The position numbers and the translations under genes are program-made. The notes under the pieces are model-generated. The model worked only from the letters and a program-made list of their open reading frames with translations. It was not told the origin of the DNA and made no database searches. Below are positions 37,301-46,262 of a stretch of DNA of 64,000 nt, piece after piece (position 1 is the first letter of the stretch; every line of letters starts with the position of its first letter). The stretch is from Deltaproteobacteria bacterium (lineage in GTDB: Bacteria > Myxococcota_A > Polyangia > GCA-2747355 > JADLHG01), in NCBI GenBank assembly GCA_020848905.1, contig JADLHG010000029.1:39620-103619 (forward strand). Direction: 5' to 3'.

Positions 37301-39113
37301 ATCCCGGGTTGGCCATCGCGGCGCGGAAGATCGGATGGCGGTCGGAGGTGTGGTTCCCGACCAGGTCCAGCATGACCCGCATGCCGAGCTTGTGCGCCTC
37401 GGCCGTGAAGTAGTCCCAGTCCCCGACGGTGCCGTAGTCCGGGTGGGTGTCGAAGAGCGCGGTCGCGGCGTAGCCGTGGCTCGTAGGCCCGGGGGTGATG
37501 GGCATGATCCAGAGGACGTTCACGCCCAGGGTCTTGAGGTAGGGGAGTTTTTGAACGATGCCTCGGAAATCCCCGTGGCCGTCGCCGTTACTGTCCTGAA
37601 AGCGCCGCGGAAAGACCATGTAGATCACCGCCTCCTCCTTCCAGAAGCGGTCCTGATCGTCGAGCTCCTGCCCCGTCGCCTTGCCGTCGCCGCTCACCCG
37701 CACCGTGATGGCCCGCGGGTGCGACCGTCCGATCTGCAGGTAGAAGACGTAGCTCCCGGCTTTCGGCGGGGGAAAGGCCACCGTCCGCCCCCCGTTGAGG
37801 ACCGTCAGGGTCACCGGCGCCGGGTTCCGCGCGTCGGGGATGAAGCGGTAGTCCCCGCCCACGCCGCTCGGCCGCCCGTCGAGGTGCACCTTCCCGGAGA
37901 CGAGCGCCACGTCGGCGCGCGGCTTCACCGAGGGATCGAAGCTGCTCACCACGTGAAGCTCGGTGGCGGCCTCGGAGCTCCAGGCCCCCTCGTGGTCCTG
38001 CACCTTGAGCCCCACGCGGTAGAGACCGGGCGCGCTCGCCACGACGCGCGGCTGCGAGTGGAGCGCCGGGAGGGGCTGCCCCTTGCCGTTCCCTTCGTCG
38101 TCGAAGAGCAGCAGGAAGAAGCCGTCCACCTGGACGCGCTCCTCGTCGTAACTCTGGAAGGAGAGCGTCCCCGGCCCTGAGAGCTGCCGCCACGCGTAGG
38201 CCGCGAGCCCCACGCGGTCCGGGTCGTTCGAGAGGCCCCCGTCGAGCTGCACCTCGGCGCCCACGTGCCCGAAGCGCGTCGGGCCGGCGTCGGCCACCGG
38301 CGGCTCGTTCTGCAGGTTCACCAGAATCGAGGTGGTGAGCTTGTCCCCCGTGCGGCCGGCCGCGTCCGCCAGCTCGAAGTCCACCTCGTGAAAACCCTCG
38401 GGCGGGGAGGCGAGGGTGGCCGTCACGGTCACCGCCCCCCCGGCGCCCGTCGTCACCTTCACCGTCTTGACCTCTTCGGTGGTATCGGGCTTCGCTGCCC
38501 CCGCGCTCCGGAACATCCCCGGCGGCTCGTTCGTGTGCAGCCGGACCTTCACCTTGCCCGCGTCGATGGGCGTCCCCCCAGCCCCCGGCCGCGCCTGTAC
38601 CGACAGCACCACGGAGCCGCTCGTGAAGAGGGTACCGGGCCTCGGGCTCAACGTCTCGGGCTGGTACTTCGGCCGCTGCGGGTCGCGCACGAAGTGCAGG
38701 TTGTCCTTGCCGAACTGCCCGCCGAACCCCGGGACCCGCGGGCTCGGGTCGTTGAAGAAGTTCGCGTCCGGCACGTCGTCGGGATTCAGGTCGCAATCGG
38801 AGAGCGTAACGTACTGGTCCGCGTTCGCCACGAAGACGTAGATGTAGTCCCCCTCGGGGAGCTGCACCGTCGTGGACCAGGTAGCGCCGCTCTTGGTCAT
38901 CGGCCGCGCCTTGCAGAGCGCGTTCTCGCCGCCGTAGCGGTCGATGAGCAGGTAGGCGGTCTGGATCCCGGCCTTGTAGCTGATCTTGGCCGCGTCGAAG
39001 GAGAAGGTGACGTTCTCGGCGTAGCCCGACGCGGCGCCTCCCGGCCCGATCGTCGGGCCTGCAACGAGCGCCACGAGGACCGCCCCCCAGACCACGCGCT
39101 CGAGCCGCCTCAT
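34323..39113 (-). CDS. GH13 amylase-like protein with MYXO-CTERM tail, fused in frame to a lipoprotein
   Basis: One open frame of 1,596 residues that looks like two proteins. Part one has a signal peptide (about 1-28), a CBM48/E-set-like domain (30-130), a GH13 barrel (about 488-958) with Asp-Leu-Val-Gly-Asn-His, Phe-Arg-Cys-Asp-Ile-Ala (nucleophile Asp) and Ala-Glu-Ile, calcium repeats, a CBM9-like domain (about 1022-1183), and a tail Gly-Cys-Ser-Cys plus membrane helix plus Arg-Ala-Arg-Arg-Arg near 1267-1300, a MYXO-CTERM form. Part two would begin at Met1303 (ATG at 35207) with Gly-Ala-Ala-Gly-Cys as a lipobox and ends in calcium repeats. GH13 region IV reads Asp-Thr-Gln-Asp, with Gln for the usual His. 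The start overlaps the upstream stop by 4 bases. Confidence 0.85.
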   Translation of the reverse strand: MRRLERVVWGAVLVALVAGPTIGPGGAASGYAENVTFSFDAAKISYKAGIQTAYLLIDRYGGENALCKARPMTKSGATWSTTVQLPEGDYIYVFVANADQYVTLSDCDLNPDDVPDANFFNDPSPRVPGFGGQFGKDNLHFVRDPQRPKYQPETLSPRPGTLFTSGSVVLSVQARPGAGGTPIDAGKVKVRLHTNEPPGMFRSAGAAKPDTTEEVKTVKVTTGAGGAVTVTATLASPPEGFHEVDFELADAAGRTGDKLTTSILVNLQNEPPVADAGPTRFGHVGAEVQLDGGLSNDPDRVGLAAYAWRQLSGPGTLSFQSYDEERVQVDGFFLLLFDDEGNGKGQPLPALHSQPRVVASAPGLYRVGLKVQDHEGAWSSEAATELHVVSSFDPSVKPRADVALVSGKVHLDGRPSGVGGDYRFIPDARNPAPVTLTVLNGGRTVAFPPPKAGSYVFYLQIGRSHPRAITVRVSGDGKATGQELDDQDRFWKEEAVIYMVFPRRFQDSNGDGHGDFRGIVQKLPYLKTLGVNVLWIMPITPGPTSHGYAATALFDTHPDYGTVGDWDYFTAEAHKLGMRVMLDLVGNHTSDRHPIFRAAMANPGSVLRDWFVFNPGNNERPFEYAFDFSTLPSLNYNNPLVRRLFIDFVEYWMDHGVDAFRCDIATFVPPSFWREMRRRVVARKPGGAMLAEIIPPSPGFFDEQFDLAYDSYLYWNFKDIFAKTGGLDAFHGALASAEKFVSNAYIRKVREKVDPARVLRLRYLDTQDEDRFLLQAGRNKDVQRAAAGVLLSLPGTPMIYYGDEQGALQMRGQMKFGTDGDPGLHEHYRRLLLVRGQNPGLQGQDYGALGEPGDTFTRINSDADQGGAQVYSFSRYREGQHFVVLSNRFKSSSLGTTVKFFPPPAQLGDYGSGTLWLVNHLNAKDQVPTDKASLARGVSVSVGSHETKVYQLVEAQLPDADDDGVLDSYDSCRGVKNADQADTDGDGVGDACDKCPDTLLGTPVNVEGCLAQAGGPRQRYLLDGRVDDAAYLAAEAAGTKLYASFNGRQLYLAATAARPGSDVTVYVGTATDRMVPAAFGKAGRVATGGPVLADEGDGNYAAWLKVTGAARAATPSMIESDDGVVEGTVNLVEMFGAELPKKLYLAVGRYGAEDGAALVAQCPASKDGNGDLNDSEFVAMELKDPTPPPPAPPPDRDQDGTPDARDNCRSVPNADQRDFDGDAVGDLCDLCPASRPGVPVDGWGCERETGQAHANPHPDAVGGPVQAEGCSCELGRGSGPAGAGWWMAVVALLGLGRARRRVMRRRGQPVGPGSGVVGALLALLGWGAAGCLGTDEPAGGLSECLDSAGRSYAPCRVLRGRLEVPAASKLAPGVKPLQLAAVIFRGLAATGGAKADAAVRPPAGDGGRDAGGSPGAPASKTELRFFFGAPFAPQAGGGQRASVPFSITLPCTESAAVLVQFPRDSSARGPGLQVAQFLFPEDGATTLSSRLHRQAKESCGGRSAVLDLGTVLLELPPRQSATAGRVQLGKGKSKNPLSLVDADGDGQDDLADLDDDDDGLPDGSDDDADGDGVSDAVQALSALPDADKDGIPDLFQ

Positions 39114-41521
39114 GGCACCACCTTCAGCGAGGGCCAGGCGACCTTCAGCACCTCGCCCGCCTCGAGGTTGCCGTTTCCGTCCCGGGTCGCGGGGGTCTGC
39201 GCCGCGCTATAGAGCGCCCCCCCGTCGCCCGAGGCCCACGCCCCGACCGCGAGGTAGAGCACCGACGGCGCGCTGCCGAAGGTGGCCTTGAGATTCACCG
39301 TCCCCTCGACGACTCCGCCGTTCTGCGCCGAGCTCCCCACGTCGAAGCGCGGGTCCTGGCCCCCCCCGGCGGTGGCGAGCAGCCGGTCGGGATTGCCGAG
39401 CTCGAACCACCCGGCGAAGCCGCTGTCGTTCTCGTCGGCCAGGACGAGCGTCTTGCCGGCGAAGGCCACCGTGCCCGCCTTTCCCCACGGGGCGGGGACG
39501 GCGCCACCCGGCGCGGTACCCGAGAGCAGCACCAGGTTGTCCGAGCCCTCACCGGCGTCATCGGTGGCCAGGTACAGGTGGTCCCCGCTCGCCGCCAGAT
39601 AGATCGGCATCGTGCCGGTGCCGCCCGCCACGAGGGTCGCGGTGGCCTCCAGGCGGCCGTCCATCACGAAGGGGGAGGGGCGCGTCGGAGCCGGCAAGGC
39701 ATACGACGGCGGCGCCACCCCGATGAGGCCCGCGTCGTAGTCGGTCCGGGAGAGGTCGATCACCGTCCCGCTGCCCAGGATGTCCTGCGGCGTGCCCGGG
39801 ATGTTCACGTCGCGCCAGGTGCCCACCACGTAGATCGGCGTGACCACCGGCTGCTCCTTCACCTCCACCACCAGATCCGGCGCCTCCTGCTTGAACATCA
39901 GCTGCGCGTTCGGGGTCCCCGGGGGATCCTTCTGATCGACCTGTCCCTTCCCCGTGCCGGCGAAGATCGTCGCGTGCGTGTAGTCGAGCGTCCCCCCCTT
40001 CACCGGCACCGCCCCGAGCTTGCGCGGGTCGATGAGGCGCGGATCCGAGCAATTAGAATCCGTCCACTGTTTCTTGCTCGCGTCGCAGAGCTCGGTGATC
40101 AGGTTCTTCATCACCGTCGGGAAGGCCCGCCCCGTGGAGGTAACCAGCTTGTTGAGCTGCCCGCACCCCTTGTCCTTGGGGCAGCGCACCGCCTTCCAGC
40201 CGTAGGGACGGTTCTTGGGCAAGAAGAGGGTGCGCTCCCAGACCCCCGGCCGGTCCTTGCGCTCCACCATCTGCAGCACCACGTTCTCCCCGCCGGCGAA
40301 GGCGTCGGTGGCGTTCTGCCCGAAAGCATCCTCGGCCTGCCCGAACTCGCCCGTGAGGAAGACCGCCTCGCCGGGGTAGACCCCCTTCGCGCTCCCCGTC
40401 TCGTCGAGCCAGGAGGCCGACACGTCCACGCCGAAGCGCACCGGCACCTTGTCGGGGCTACCCACCAGGATGGCGGCCGTGACGGGCTTCTCGTCGGGGG
40501 CCGCAAAGTCGGCCGACCGGCTCTGCCAGGGGGTCGCTCCCTCGACGAGATAGACGGAGTAGGGCTTGCTCTGCTCGCTCGGCCCGCCGAGGCGTCGGTC
40601 GGGGGCGATGCGCACGCGTGCCTTCCCCTCCCAGATCCCGTCCCCGTCCTTGTCCGCGAGCTCCACCACCGACGGGAAGGTCGGGTCGAAGGTCCCCTGC
40701 GCGTCGAAGCTCCCCCGCAGTGCGGGCTTCTGCAGGGCGCCCGCGGGGCGATCGTCCACCCGGAAGGTCACCTCCACGAGTCCCTCGGGCGCCGGAGGCT
40801 CGGGCACCGTGGAGAGACGAACGGCCACCACCCGCGCCTTCTCGTCGGGCACCTCGAAGAGCGTGAGCTCGCTCAGCGGGCGGTTCCTCTCGTCCACGGC
40901 GCGAGCGCTGTAGCCCCAGTACTGCGGTCCGAGCGCGTCGTCCTTCGTGCCCACCGTGCGGACGGGGTCGGCCGCCACCCGGAGCGTGGCCTCGAAGCGG
41001 TGATCGCCGTCGGGATCCTTCAGCTCGAGACGTTGCGCCCGCGACGTGTACGCGCCCGTCAGCGGATCCACGCCGAGCAGGAGCCAGACCGTCTTCAGGC
41101 TCGCGCTATACCGGTCGTCCACGCGAAAGGTCACGGGCGCGGTGCGCGCTGGCCCGCCCCCCCGGAAGTTCGCGCTCGCGTCGAGCAGCGCGCCGCTCGC
41201 GTCTCGCACCCCGGCGAGGCGCAGCGTGTACGTCACGAGCCCCACCTGGGGGGCGGTCGTGAGCCGCACTTCGCCTTCGGCCGCCTCGGCCCCCGCGATC
41301 CCGAGAGGGGCGGGGGGCACGACGCCATGGTCCGCGGCCCGGTAGTGCTCGGCCCGCTCCGCGCTCGCCGTGTCGAGGCGACAGGCGAAGCGCACCCGCA
41401 CGCTCGTCGCGCTCTCGCTGGTCACGGCCACGACCTCTCGGCCGCTCGGGCACTGCGCGGGCAGCTCGCCGCGACAGCCACCCAGCCCCGCCACGAGGAG
41501 CAGGAGTGCCGTTCTCATCAT
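39110..41521 (-). CDS. Modular lipoprotein, probable glucan binding
   Basis: ATG at 41521 (ATGA overlap with the upstream stop; a second ATG follows directly) gives 803 residues with lipobox Gly-Leu-Gly-Gly-Cys. Visible units are an Ig-like domain (about 20-130), E-set or starch-binding-like beta domains with Val-Thr-Phe-Arg-Val-Asp-Asp (about 130-330), and a unit with Ala-Val-Phe-Leu-Thr-Gly-Glu-Phe and Tyr-Gly-Trp-Lys. Next come a unit ending Val-Val-Gly-Thr-Trp-Arg-Asp (to about 600) and a C-terminal CBM9-like domain (620-803) closely related to one in the downstream GH13 protein. No catalytic motif is seen. I infer a cell-surface protein that captures alpha-glucan for the GH13 enzymes. 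Confidence 0.82.
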   Translation of the reverse strand: MMRTALLLLVAGLGGCRGELPAQCPSGREVVAVTSESATSVRVRFACRLDTASAERAEHYRAADHGVVPPAPLGIAGAEAAEGEVRLTTAPQVGLVTYTLRLAGVRDASGALLDASANFRGGGPARTAPVTFRVDDRYSASLKTVWLLLGVDPLTGAYTSRAQRLELKDPDGDHRFEATLRVAADPVRTVGTKDDALGPQYWGYSARAVDERNRPLSELTLFEVPDEKARVVAVRLSTVPEPPAPEGLVEVTFRVDDRPAGALQKPALRGSFDAQGTFDPTFPSVVELADKDGDGIWEGKARVRIAPDRRLGGPSEQSKPYSVYLVEGATPWQSRSADFAAPDEKPVTAAILVGSPDKVPVRFGVDVSASWLDETGSAKGVYPGEAVFLTGEFGQAEDAFGQNATDAFAGGENVVLQMVERKDRPGVWERTLFLPKNRPYGWKAVRCPKDKGCGQLNKLVTSTGRAFPTVMKNLITELCDASKKQWTDSNCSDPRLIDPRKLGAVPVKGGTLDYTHATIFAGTGKGQVDQKDPPGTPNAQLMFKQEAPDLVVEVKEQPVVTPIYVVGTWRDVNIPGTPQDILGSGTVIDLSRTDYDAGLIGVAPPSYALPAPTRPSPFVMDGRLEATATLVAGGTGTMPIYLAASGDHLYLATDDAGEGSDNLVLLSGTAPGGAVPAPWGKAGTVAFAGKTLVLADENDSGFAGWFELGNPDRLLATAGGGQDPRFDVGSSAQNGGVVEGTVNLKATFGSAPSVLYLAVGAWASGDGGALYSAAQTPATRDGNGNLEAGEVLKVAWPSLKVVP

Positions 41522-44500
41522 GGCGTCCACGTCACGTCGTCGGCCACCCAGACGAACGGCGGCTTGTTGGTGAACTTCTTGTACGTCGTCTCGTCCCCGA
41601 AGAGGCACTGGATCCGGACTACACCGTCGCCGTTTACGTCCCCGAGGATCCGGAGCGCGTTTTCGTTCCCGGGGAACTCCTGTCCGTCGGAGAAGACCGA
41701 CGGCCCCGGGGTCGCGTCGGCGAAGGCGGCCTGGGCGTCGCCGGGGTTCGCGGCCTTGTACGAGACGGTGAAGGGGGCAAAGGCCTTCCATTGCAGGCTC
41801 GCGCCCAGGGGGACGCCCCGGATCCGGAGCGAGTAGACGCCGTCCCCCGCCTTGGCGTCCCCGTTCTGGCCGTTGTCGAGGAGCTGCGGCTCCGAGCCGG
41901 CGAGCGGCGCCCCCTCGGGAGGGAAACCGCCGAGCTGCGTGCTCACCGCGTCGGATTGCCCCTTGGTCAGGCCGTCGGTGCTGACCGTGCTCCCCTGGAT
42001 GAAGACCCCTTCGCGCTGCGCGGCGAGGGCCGCCAGCCCGATCGCGCGGGCGGGGATGGCCCCCATCACGGTGTCGCTCCCCGACACCTTGTAGCTCAGG
42101 ACCACGTCGACCGTCGGCGCCCGGTCCACCCCCTTGAAGGTCGCGCTCCCCTGACAGGGGTTGTTCGACAGGTCGGTTACCCCGGCCGGCGTCACGGTGT
42201 AGCTCTGCCCGGCCGTCATCTTGCTCACCTGCAACACCACGAGGCGGTCCGGAAAGCTCGCCCGCGCCCCGTCGAAGGCGGCGGCCTTGCGCCCCGGATC
42301 TCCGGCGAAGTCGGCCTGCACCACGGCGAGGCCGGGGAGACGGTAGCTGCCGGCCACCCCCGCCGTGAGCGGAGAGAGCTGCTCGTCGAAGGCCACGGCC
42401 ACCTCGGTCTGCGAGAGCGCCACCGCGTAGACCACCTTCGGCGGGGTAGAATCCCCGAAACCCTTGAAAGCGACGCGCTGTTCTAGAAGCACATTCGGCG
42501 GCGCCGCCAGGTCGGAGACGTTCGTGACCACCAGGGTGTAGGCCGCCTGCTGCGCCTGCAGCCCGGTGGTGAGCAGCACCGAGGTTCCCCCGCCCTGCAG
42601 GCTGGCCTGCTGGATCTGCGGCGCCGCGCCCCCGTCAGCCACGATGGCAAAACTCGCGGTGCTCCCCCCGGCCGCGGGAGCGATCTTCTCGTCGAACTGC
42701 ACGAGGAGACTCGTCGGGCTCCGCGGCAGAACGCCGATCACGCGCGGGGCCTGGGTGTCGGCCAGCGGCGTGAAGGGAACGAAGCCGCTCGGCGCGACGA
42801 AGCTCTGCTCCTGGGGGACCCGCTGCACGTTCCCGAACACGTCGGCCTGCGACCCGAAGCTCAAGGTGTACGCAACCCCGTTTTCCATCCGCCCCGTCCG
42901 GAGCAGAAGCTGGTGCGGCAGGAGCGCGTCGCCGATCGTGCCGGCCTTCTCGAGCTTCACGCTGAGCGGCTGGCCGCTCCGGGCGTGACGGGCCCGCAAT
43001 GCGAGCGCGGAGGGGTCGACCACCAGGCGCTCGTCGAAGCTGAGGAGCAGGGACTCGCTGTCCCGCACGCGGAGGTTCTGGAGCTTCGGCGGCGCGAGGT
43101 CCTTGGCGAGACGGGTGGGAGCCACCTCGGGAAGGCCGTCGTCGTAGTCGTTGGTCTTGTCCCCCACGCGGAAGGCCTCCAGGTCGCGCCAGGTCCCGAC
43201 CAGGATCGGCGGACAGAGCACGTCCCCGGTATGGGCGGAGCAGACCTCGTCCGGGTTCTCCCGCCTAAACATGACCTGAGGACGGGGCAACTGCTCTCCC
43301 GCCCTGGGGACGAAGGGTCCCGGCGCCTCGGTCCCGGAGGCCGAGAGCTTCGCCGCTCCGTAGTCGAGGAAGCTCACCGCCTTGCCGTCGGCGCCCGGCA
43401 GGGGGAGCGCCGTCAGCGTCGAGGGGTCGATCTCGACCGCCGTCACGTCGCTCGTCGTGCAGAGGCTCTTGTGCACCTTGACCAAAGTAGAGGGAGGATT
43501 CTTGTATTCTCCCTCTATTCCGTGGGCGACCTTCCAGGCGTAGGTGCCCGCCGGCACGAGCAGGCTGAGGGTGTAGACCGGCTGGCCGCGGTGGAGCTCC
43601 CCTCCCGGCTTCATCTCGAAGGCGGGGATCCCCGTCACGTCGGTGCGCCCCGCCACGGAGATGGGGTTTCCCTGGAGGTCCCGCGCCACCGCCAACACGG
43701 TCCCGGTGAGGTAGAGCCCTTCCCCGTCGGGCAGACCGCGTCTACTGCCGTCCAGGTTCAGGAAGGCGAAGCCCGGGACCGCTCCGAACGTCATGCGATA
43801 GAGGGCAAAACCCTGCACGCGCCGCGGCTCCTCCTCGGGATGGAGGTTCCCCGCCAGGTCTCGCACTCCCTTGACGAAGAGGTCGTACGGGCGGCGCTTC
43901 CCCTGCGGGTCGGTGACCACCCAGACCTGCCGGCGATCGCGGAGGTACGCGGCTTGCGTCGCGAAGCGCTCCCCGCCCAGAGGCACCATCCGGTAGTTCC
44001 CTGCGTTCTCCGCACTCTCGGGGTCCAGCTCCTCGTCGAAGGTGAGCACTACCACCTGGCCCACCGTCGGGTCCGCGACCTTGGCGGCGGGGTTCAGCTC
44101 CCGCAGCGAGGTGGGGCGCACGCCGATGAGCTGCGGGGGGGTGCGGTCCCGCCCGACGAGAACCGAGGCCGTCCGGCCCCGGAGCGGGTTGCCGTTGGCG
44201 CTCGCGTCCCGGAGGCCCTTGACGTGCACGGTGTAGCGCTGTCCGAAGTCGGGCGGCCCCACCTCCAGCGTCACGCGACTCCCGCTCGCCGCCGCGCTCC
44301 GGATGGGCAGGGCCCGCTCGGCCGCGTCGAGGACGAGGTAGTTCGTGGCCGTCGAGGCCGCCCCGAACTCGAGCACCTCGGAGAAGGTGATCTGGATCCG
44401 CTCCGTCGAGGTGAACTCGGCCGAGACGAGCTCGGGGGGGACGCGGTCGTCGAGGGCAGCGGTCAGCGGAGCAGGGCAGCGCGCACAGGTGCCGTTCTCG

Positions 44501-45780
44501 GCGGCCTCGGGGACCCCCTCGGGGGTGAGGGGCGCCCGCGTGCGCGGGTCTCCGAGCCCGAGTCCGCCTCCCGAGACGCGCCCCTCGCCGACAGAAGCCG
44601 CCGCTGCGCCGCCCAGGTCCCGGGCGAAGTCCAGGCTCCCGCCCTTGATGCGCGCGTTCAGGTTGACCTGGTTCTTGTTCGAAGCCTCGTCGCCGAAGCT
44701 GTCGCGCCGGATCACCAGGCAATCCGGGGCCCCGTCGGCGTGTCGACTGACCACGTCCTTCACCTCGAGGAGCCGCGCGTTCCCCGGCCACTCCTCGGTG
44801 CGCGTCCACCCCTCGCCGGCGGAGCCGTTCGTGTACTTGTACTTGACCCGCATCCCGCGCGGCAGCACGAGCACCCGGGTGAAGACCCCGTCGCCCGCGA
44901 CCTCGTCTCCGTTCGTACCGTCGTCGAACATCGCCGTGTCCGGGTCGTTCGGCACCATCTGCGGCTTGAGACGTCCGGCTCCGTCGCCGATGGGCGAGGA
45001 GTCCTCGACCGTGATGGCCAGAAAGACCTTCCCCGCCTTGGTGGGCTGCCGGACGAGCTGCGGCGCGCCGTTCCCGTCGAGCGCCTGCCCCGAGGCGTCC
45101 ACGGTGAACATCACGTTCACGAGGGCGGCGTCGCACGAAAGCTGGATCGCGAGGCGCTCCGTCGCGGCGGTGAGGGCGTTCCGATATTCCGCGCTCGTGC
45201 TCTCTGGCAGCTTCGCCTCCCCGAGAAAGGGCTCCTTGAGCTCGGCGTCCAGGGGGCCGAAGAGCGCCTGCTGCCCCGTGACGCTGGTCTTGCCGAGGAG
45301 CTTCGCGACCACCGCCTCGAACGCGCGCAGCTCGGCCCCCGTCCCGCGGGCCTGCGCGAGGAGCGAGGCGATGACGCTCGGCGGCACCGAGGAGAACGCC
45401 CCTCCCTGCCCGGCCACCTTCTCCTGCACGAGCTGCGCGTGCGCCGTGCTCTTGCCGTCCACCCGGCCGAGGTCCCGCCGTTCCCCGCGGCGCAGCTCCG
45501 CCGCCACGGCCTTCAGCACGCGGTTCCCCGCGCGCGCCACCAGCCGGATCGAGGGGAAGTCCAGGCTCGGGCGGAGCGAGAGCTCGTTCGCGCCGTCGGC
45601 CCCCGCGGTCTGTCGCCCCACGATCTGATCGTCCGGGTCGTAGACCGTGACCTCGGCGGTGCTCCCGCGGGGCAGGTCCAGCTGGTAGGCCAGCGTGGCG
45701 GCGGGCGGCGGGGTCGCCTCGTAGCCGAGACACCCGGCGACCGCGAGCAGCGCGAAGGCGGTGGCGGCGCGCGCGCTCAT
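41518..45780 (-). CDS. Giant lipoprotein with SbsA-type Ig-like repeats
   Basis: The product has 1,420 residues with lipobox Val-Ala-Gly-Cys (about residue 17). At least five SbsA/Big_5 Ig-like repeats are seen, each with a Pro-Pro/Ala-Pro-X-[VL] opening and Phe-[SD]-Glu (for example Ile-Thr-Phe-Ser-Glu-Val, Leu-Thr-Phe-Asp-Glu-Glu, Val-Gln-Phe-Asp-Glu-Lys). Two units carry Asn-Gly-Asp-X-X-Ala-Gly-Asp-Gly-Val. A block with Pro-Gln-Val-Met-Phe-Arg-Arg-Glu and Val-Gly-Thr-Trp-Arg-Asp is shared with the following lipoprotein. The C-terminus has one Ca-loop-like Gly-Asp-Val-Asn-Gly-Asp-Gly. I read it as an extended surface scaffold or stalk. Starts and stops overlap both neighbours by 4 bases. 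Confidence 0.85.
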   Translation of the reverse strand: MSARAATAFALLAVAGCLGYEATPPPAATLAYQLDLPRGSTAEVTVYDPDDQIVGRQTAGADGANELSLRPSLDFPSIRLVARAGNRVLKAVAAELRRGERRDLGRVDGKSTAHAQLVQEKVAGQGGAFSSVPPSVIASLLAQARGTGAELRAFEAVVAKLLGKTSVTGQQALFGPLDAELKEPFLGEAKLPESTSAEYRNALTAATERLAIQLSCDAALVNVMFTVDASGQALDGNGAPQLVRQPTKAGKVFLAITVEDSSPIGDGAGRLKPQMVPNDPDTAMFDDGTNGDEVAGDGVFTRVLVLPRGMRVKYKYTNGSAGEGWTRTEEWPGNARLLEVKDVVSRHADGAPDCLVIRRDSFGDEASNKNQVNLNARIKGGSLDFARDLGGAAAASVGEGRVSGGGLGLGDPRTRAPLTPEGVPEAAENGTCARCPAPLTAALDDRVPPELVSAEFTSTERIQITFSEVLEFGAASTATNYLVLDAAERALPIRSAAASGSRVTLEVGPPDFGQRYTVHVKGLRDASANGNPLRGRTASVLVGRDRTPPQLIGVRPTSLRELNPAAKVADPTVGQVVVLTFDEELDPESAENAGNYRMVPLGGERFATQAAYLRDRRQVWVVTDPQGKRRPYDLFVKGVRDLAGNLHPEEEPRRVQGFALYRMTFGAVPGFAFLNLDGSRRGLPDGEGLYLTGTVLAVARDLQGNPISVAGRTDVTGIPAFEMKPGGELHRGQPVYTLSLLVPAGTYAWKVAHGIEGEYKNPPSTLVKVHKSLCTTSDVTAVEIDPSTLTALPLPGADGKAVSFLDYGAAKLSASGTEAPGPFVPRAGEQLPRPQVMFRRENPDEVCSAHTGDVLCPPILVGTWRDLEAFRVGDKTNDYDDGLPEVAPTRLAKDLAPPKLQNLRVRDSESLLLSFDERLVVDPSALALRARHARSGQPLSVKLEKAGTIGDALLPHQLLLRTGRMENGVAYTLSFGSQADVFGNVQRVPQEQSFVAPSGFVPFTPLADTQAPRVIGVLPRSPTSLLVQFDEKIAPAAGGSTASFAIVADGGAAPQIQQASLQGGGTSVLLTTGLQAQQAAYTLVVTNVSDLAAPPNVLLEQRVAFKGFGDSTPPKVVYAVALSQTEVAVAFDEQLSPLTAGVAGSYRLPGLAVVQADFAGDPGRKAAAFDGARASFPDRLVVLQVSKMTAGQSYTVTPAGVTDLSNNPCQGSATFKGVDRAPTVDVVLSYKVSGSDTVMGAIPARAIGLAALAAQREGVFIQGSTVSTDGLTKGQSDAVSTQLGGFPPEGAPLAGSEPQLLDNGQNGDAKAGDGVYSLRIRGVPLGASLQWKAFAPFTVSYKAANPGDAQAAFADATPGPSVFSDGQEFPGNENALRILGDVNGDGVVRIQCLFGDETTYKKFTNKPPFVWVADDVTWTP

Positions 45781-46262
45781 TTCAGCCGCACCTCCAGGGC
45801 CGCGTCCGGCAGGCGCAGCGGCTCGCCGGTGGCCGTCACGGCGAGCGCGTCCTCGAGGCGCACCGTGCTGCGGTCGGCGCCGCCTCGCGGCTCGAACCCG
45901 AGGCGCACGAGCCCCCCGCGCGCCGGCAGCAGCACCCTCCGCGTGTCGGTCACGGCGACGGTGAGGCTCCCCTCCGCGCGGTCGAGCCGTCCGGAGAAGA
46001 CGCGGTCGAGTCGAGCGGCCTCTGGTGCGGCCTCGAACGCCGTGAGCCGGAGCTCCGCCGGGGCGTAGGTCACGCGGACCTGCAGCGCGCGTAGCCCCGC
46101 CGGACCGGAGACGCGCAGCTCGAGGGTCCCCGCCCCCGCACGCACGAGCTCGAGCACGGGCGGAGGAGCCAGTCGCTCCTCCACCGGAAGGCTCCGGTCG
46201 CAGCCCGCGGCGAGCGCCAGGGCCAGCGGCAGGAACGCGGGCCTCACATCGCTAGCGCGCAT
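45777..46262 (-). CDS. Cohesin-like lipoprotein
   Basis: The product has 161 residues with lipobox Leu-Ala-Ala-Gly-Cys. After a short linker the whole protein matches the cohesin layout: paired strands with Leu-Arg-Ala-Leu-Gln-Val-Arg-Val-Thr-Tyr-Ala-Pro-Ala-Glu-Leu-Arg-Leu, then Ser-Leu-Thr-Val-Ala-Val-Thr-Asp, Gly-Leu-Val-Arg-Leu-Gly-Phe-Glu and a final Leu-Pro-Asp-Ala-Ala-Leu-Glu-Val. Cohesins bind dockerins on enzymes. The upstream GH13 gene, which overlaps by 11 bases, encodes a dockerin-like tail. A GTG at 46247 is an alternative start with a cleaner signal peptide. The lipid anchor would place a receptor for the enzyme on the membrane. Binding is inferred. Confidence 0.75.
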   Translation of the reverse strand: MRASDVRPAFLPLALALAAGCDRSLPVEERLAPPPVLELVRAGAGTLELRVSGPAGLRALQVRVTYAPAELRLTAFEAAPEAARLDRVFSGRLDRAEGSLTVAVTDTRRVLLPARGGLVRLGFEPRGGADRSTVRLEDALAVTATGEPLRLPDAALEVRLK

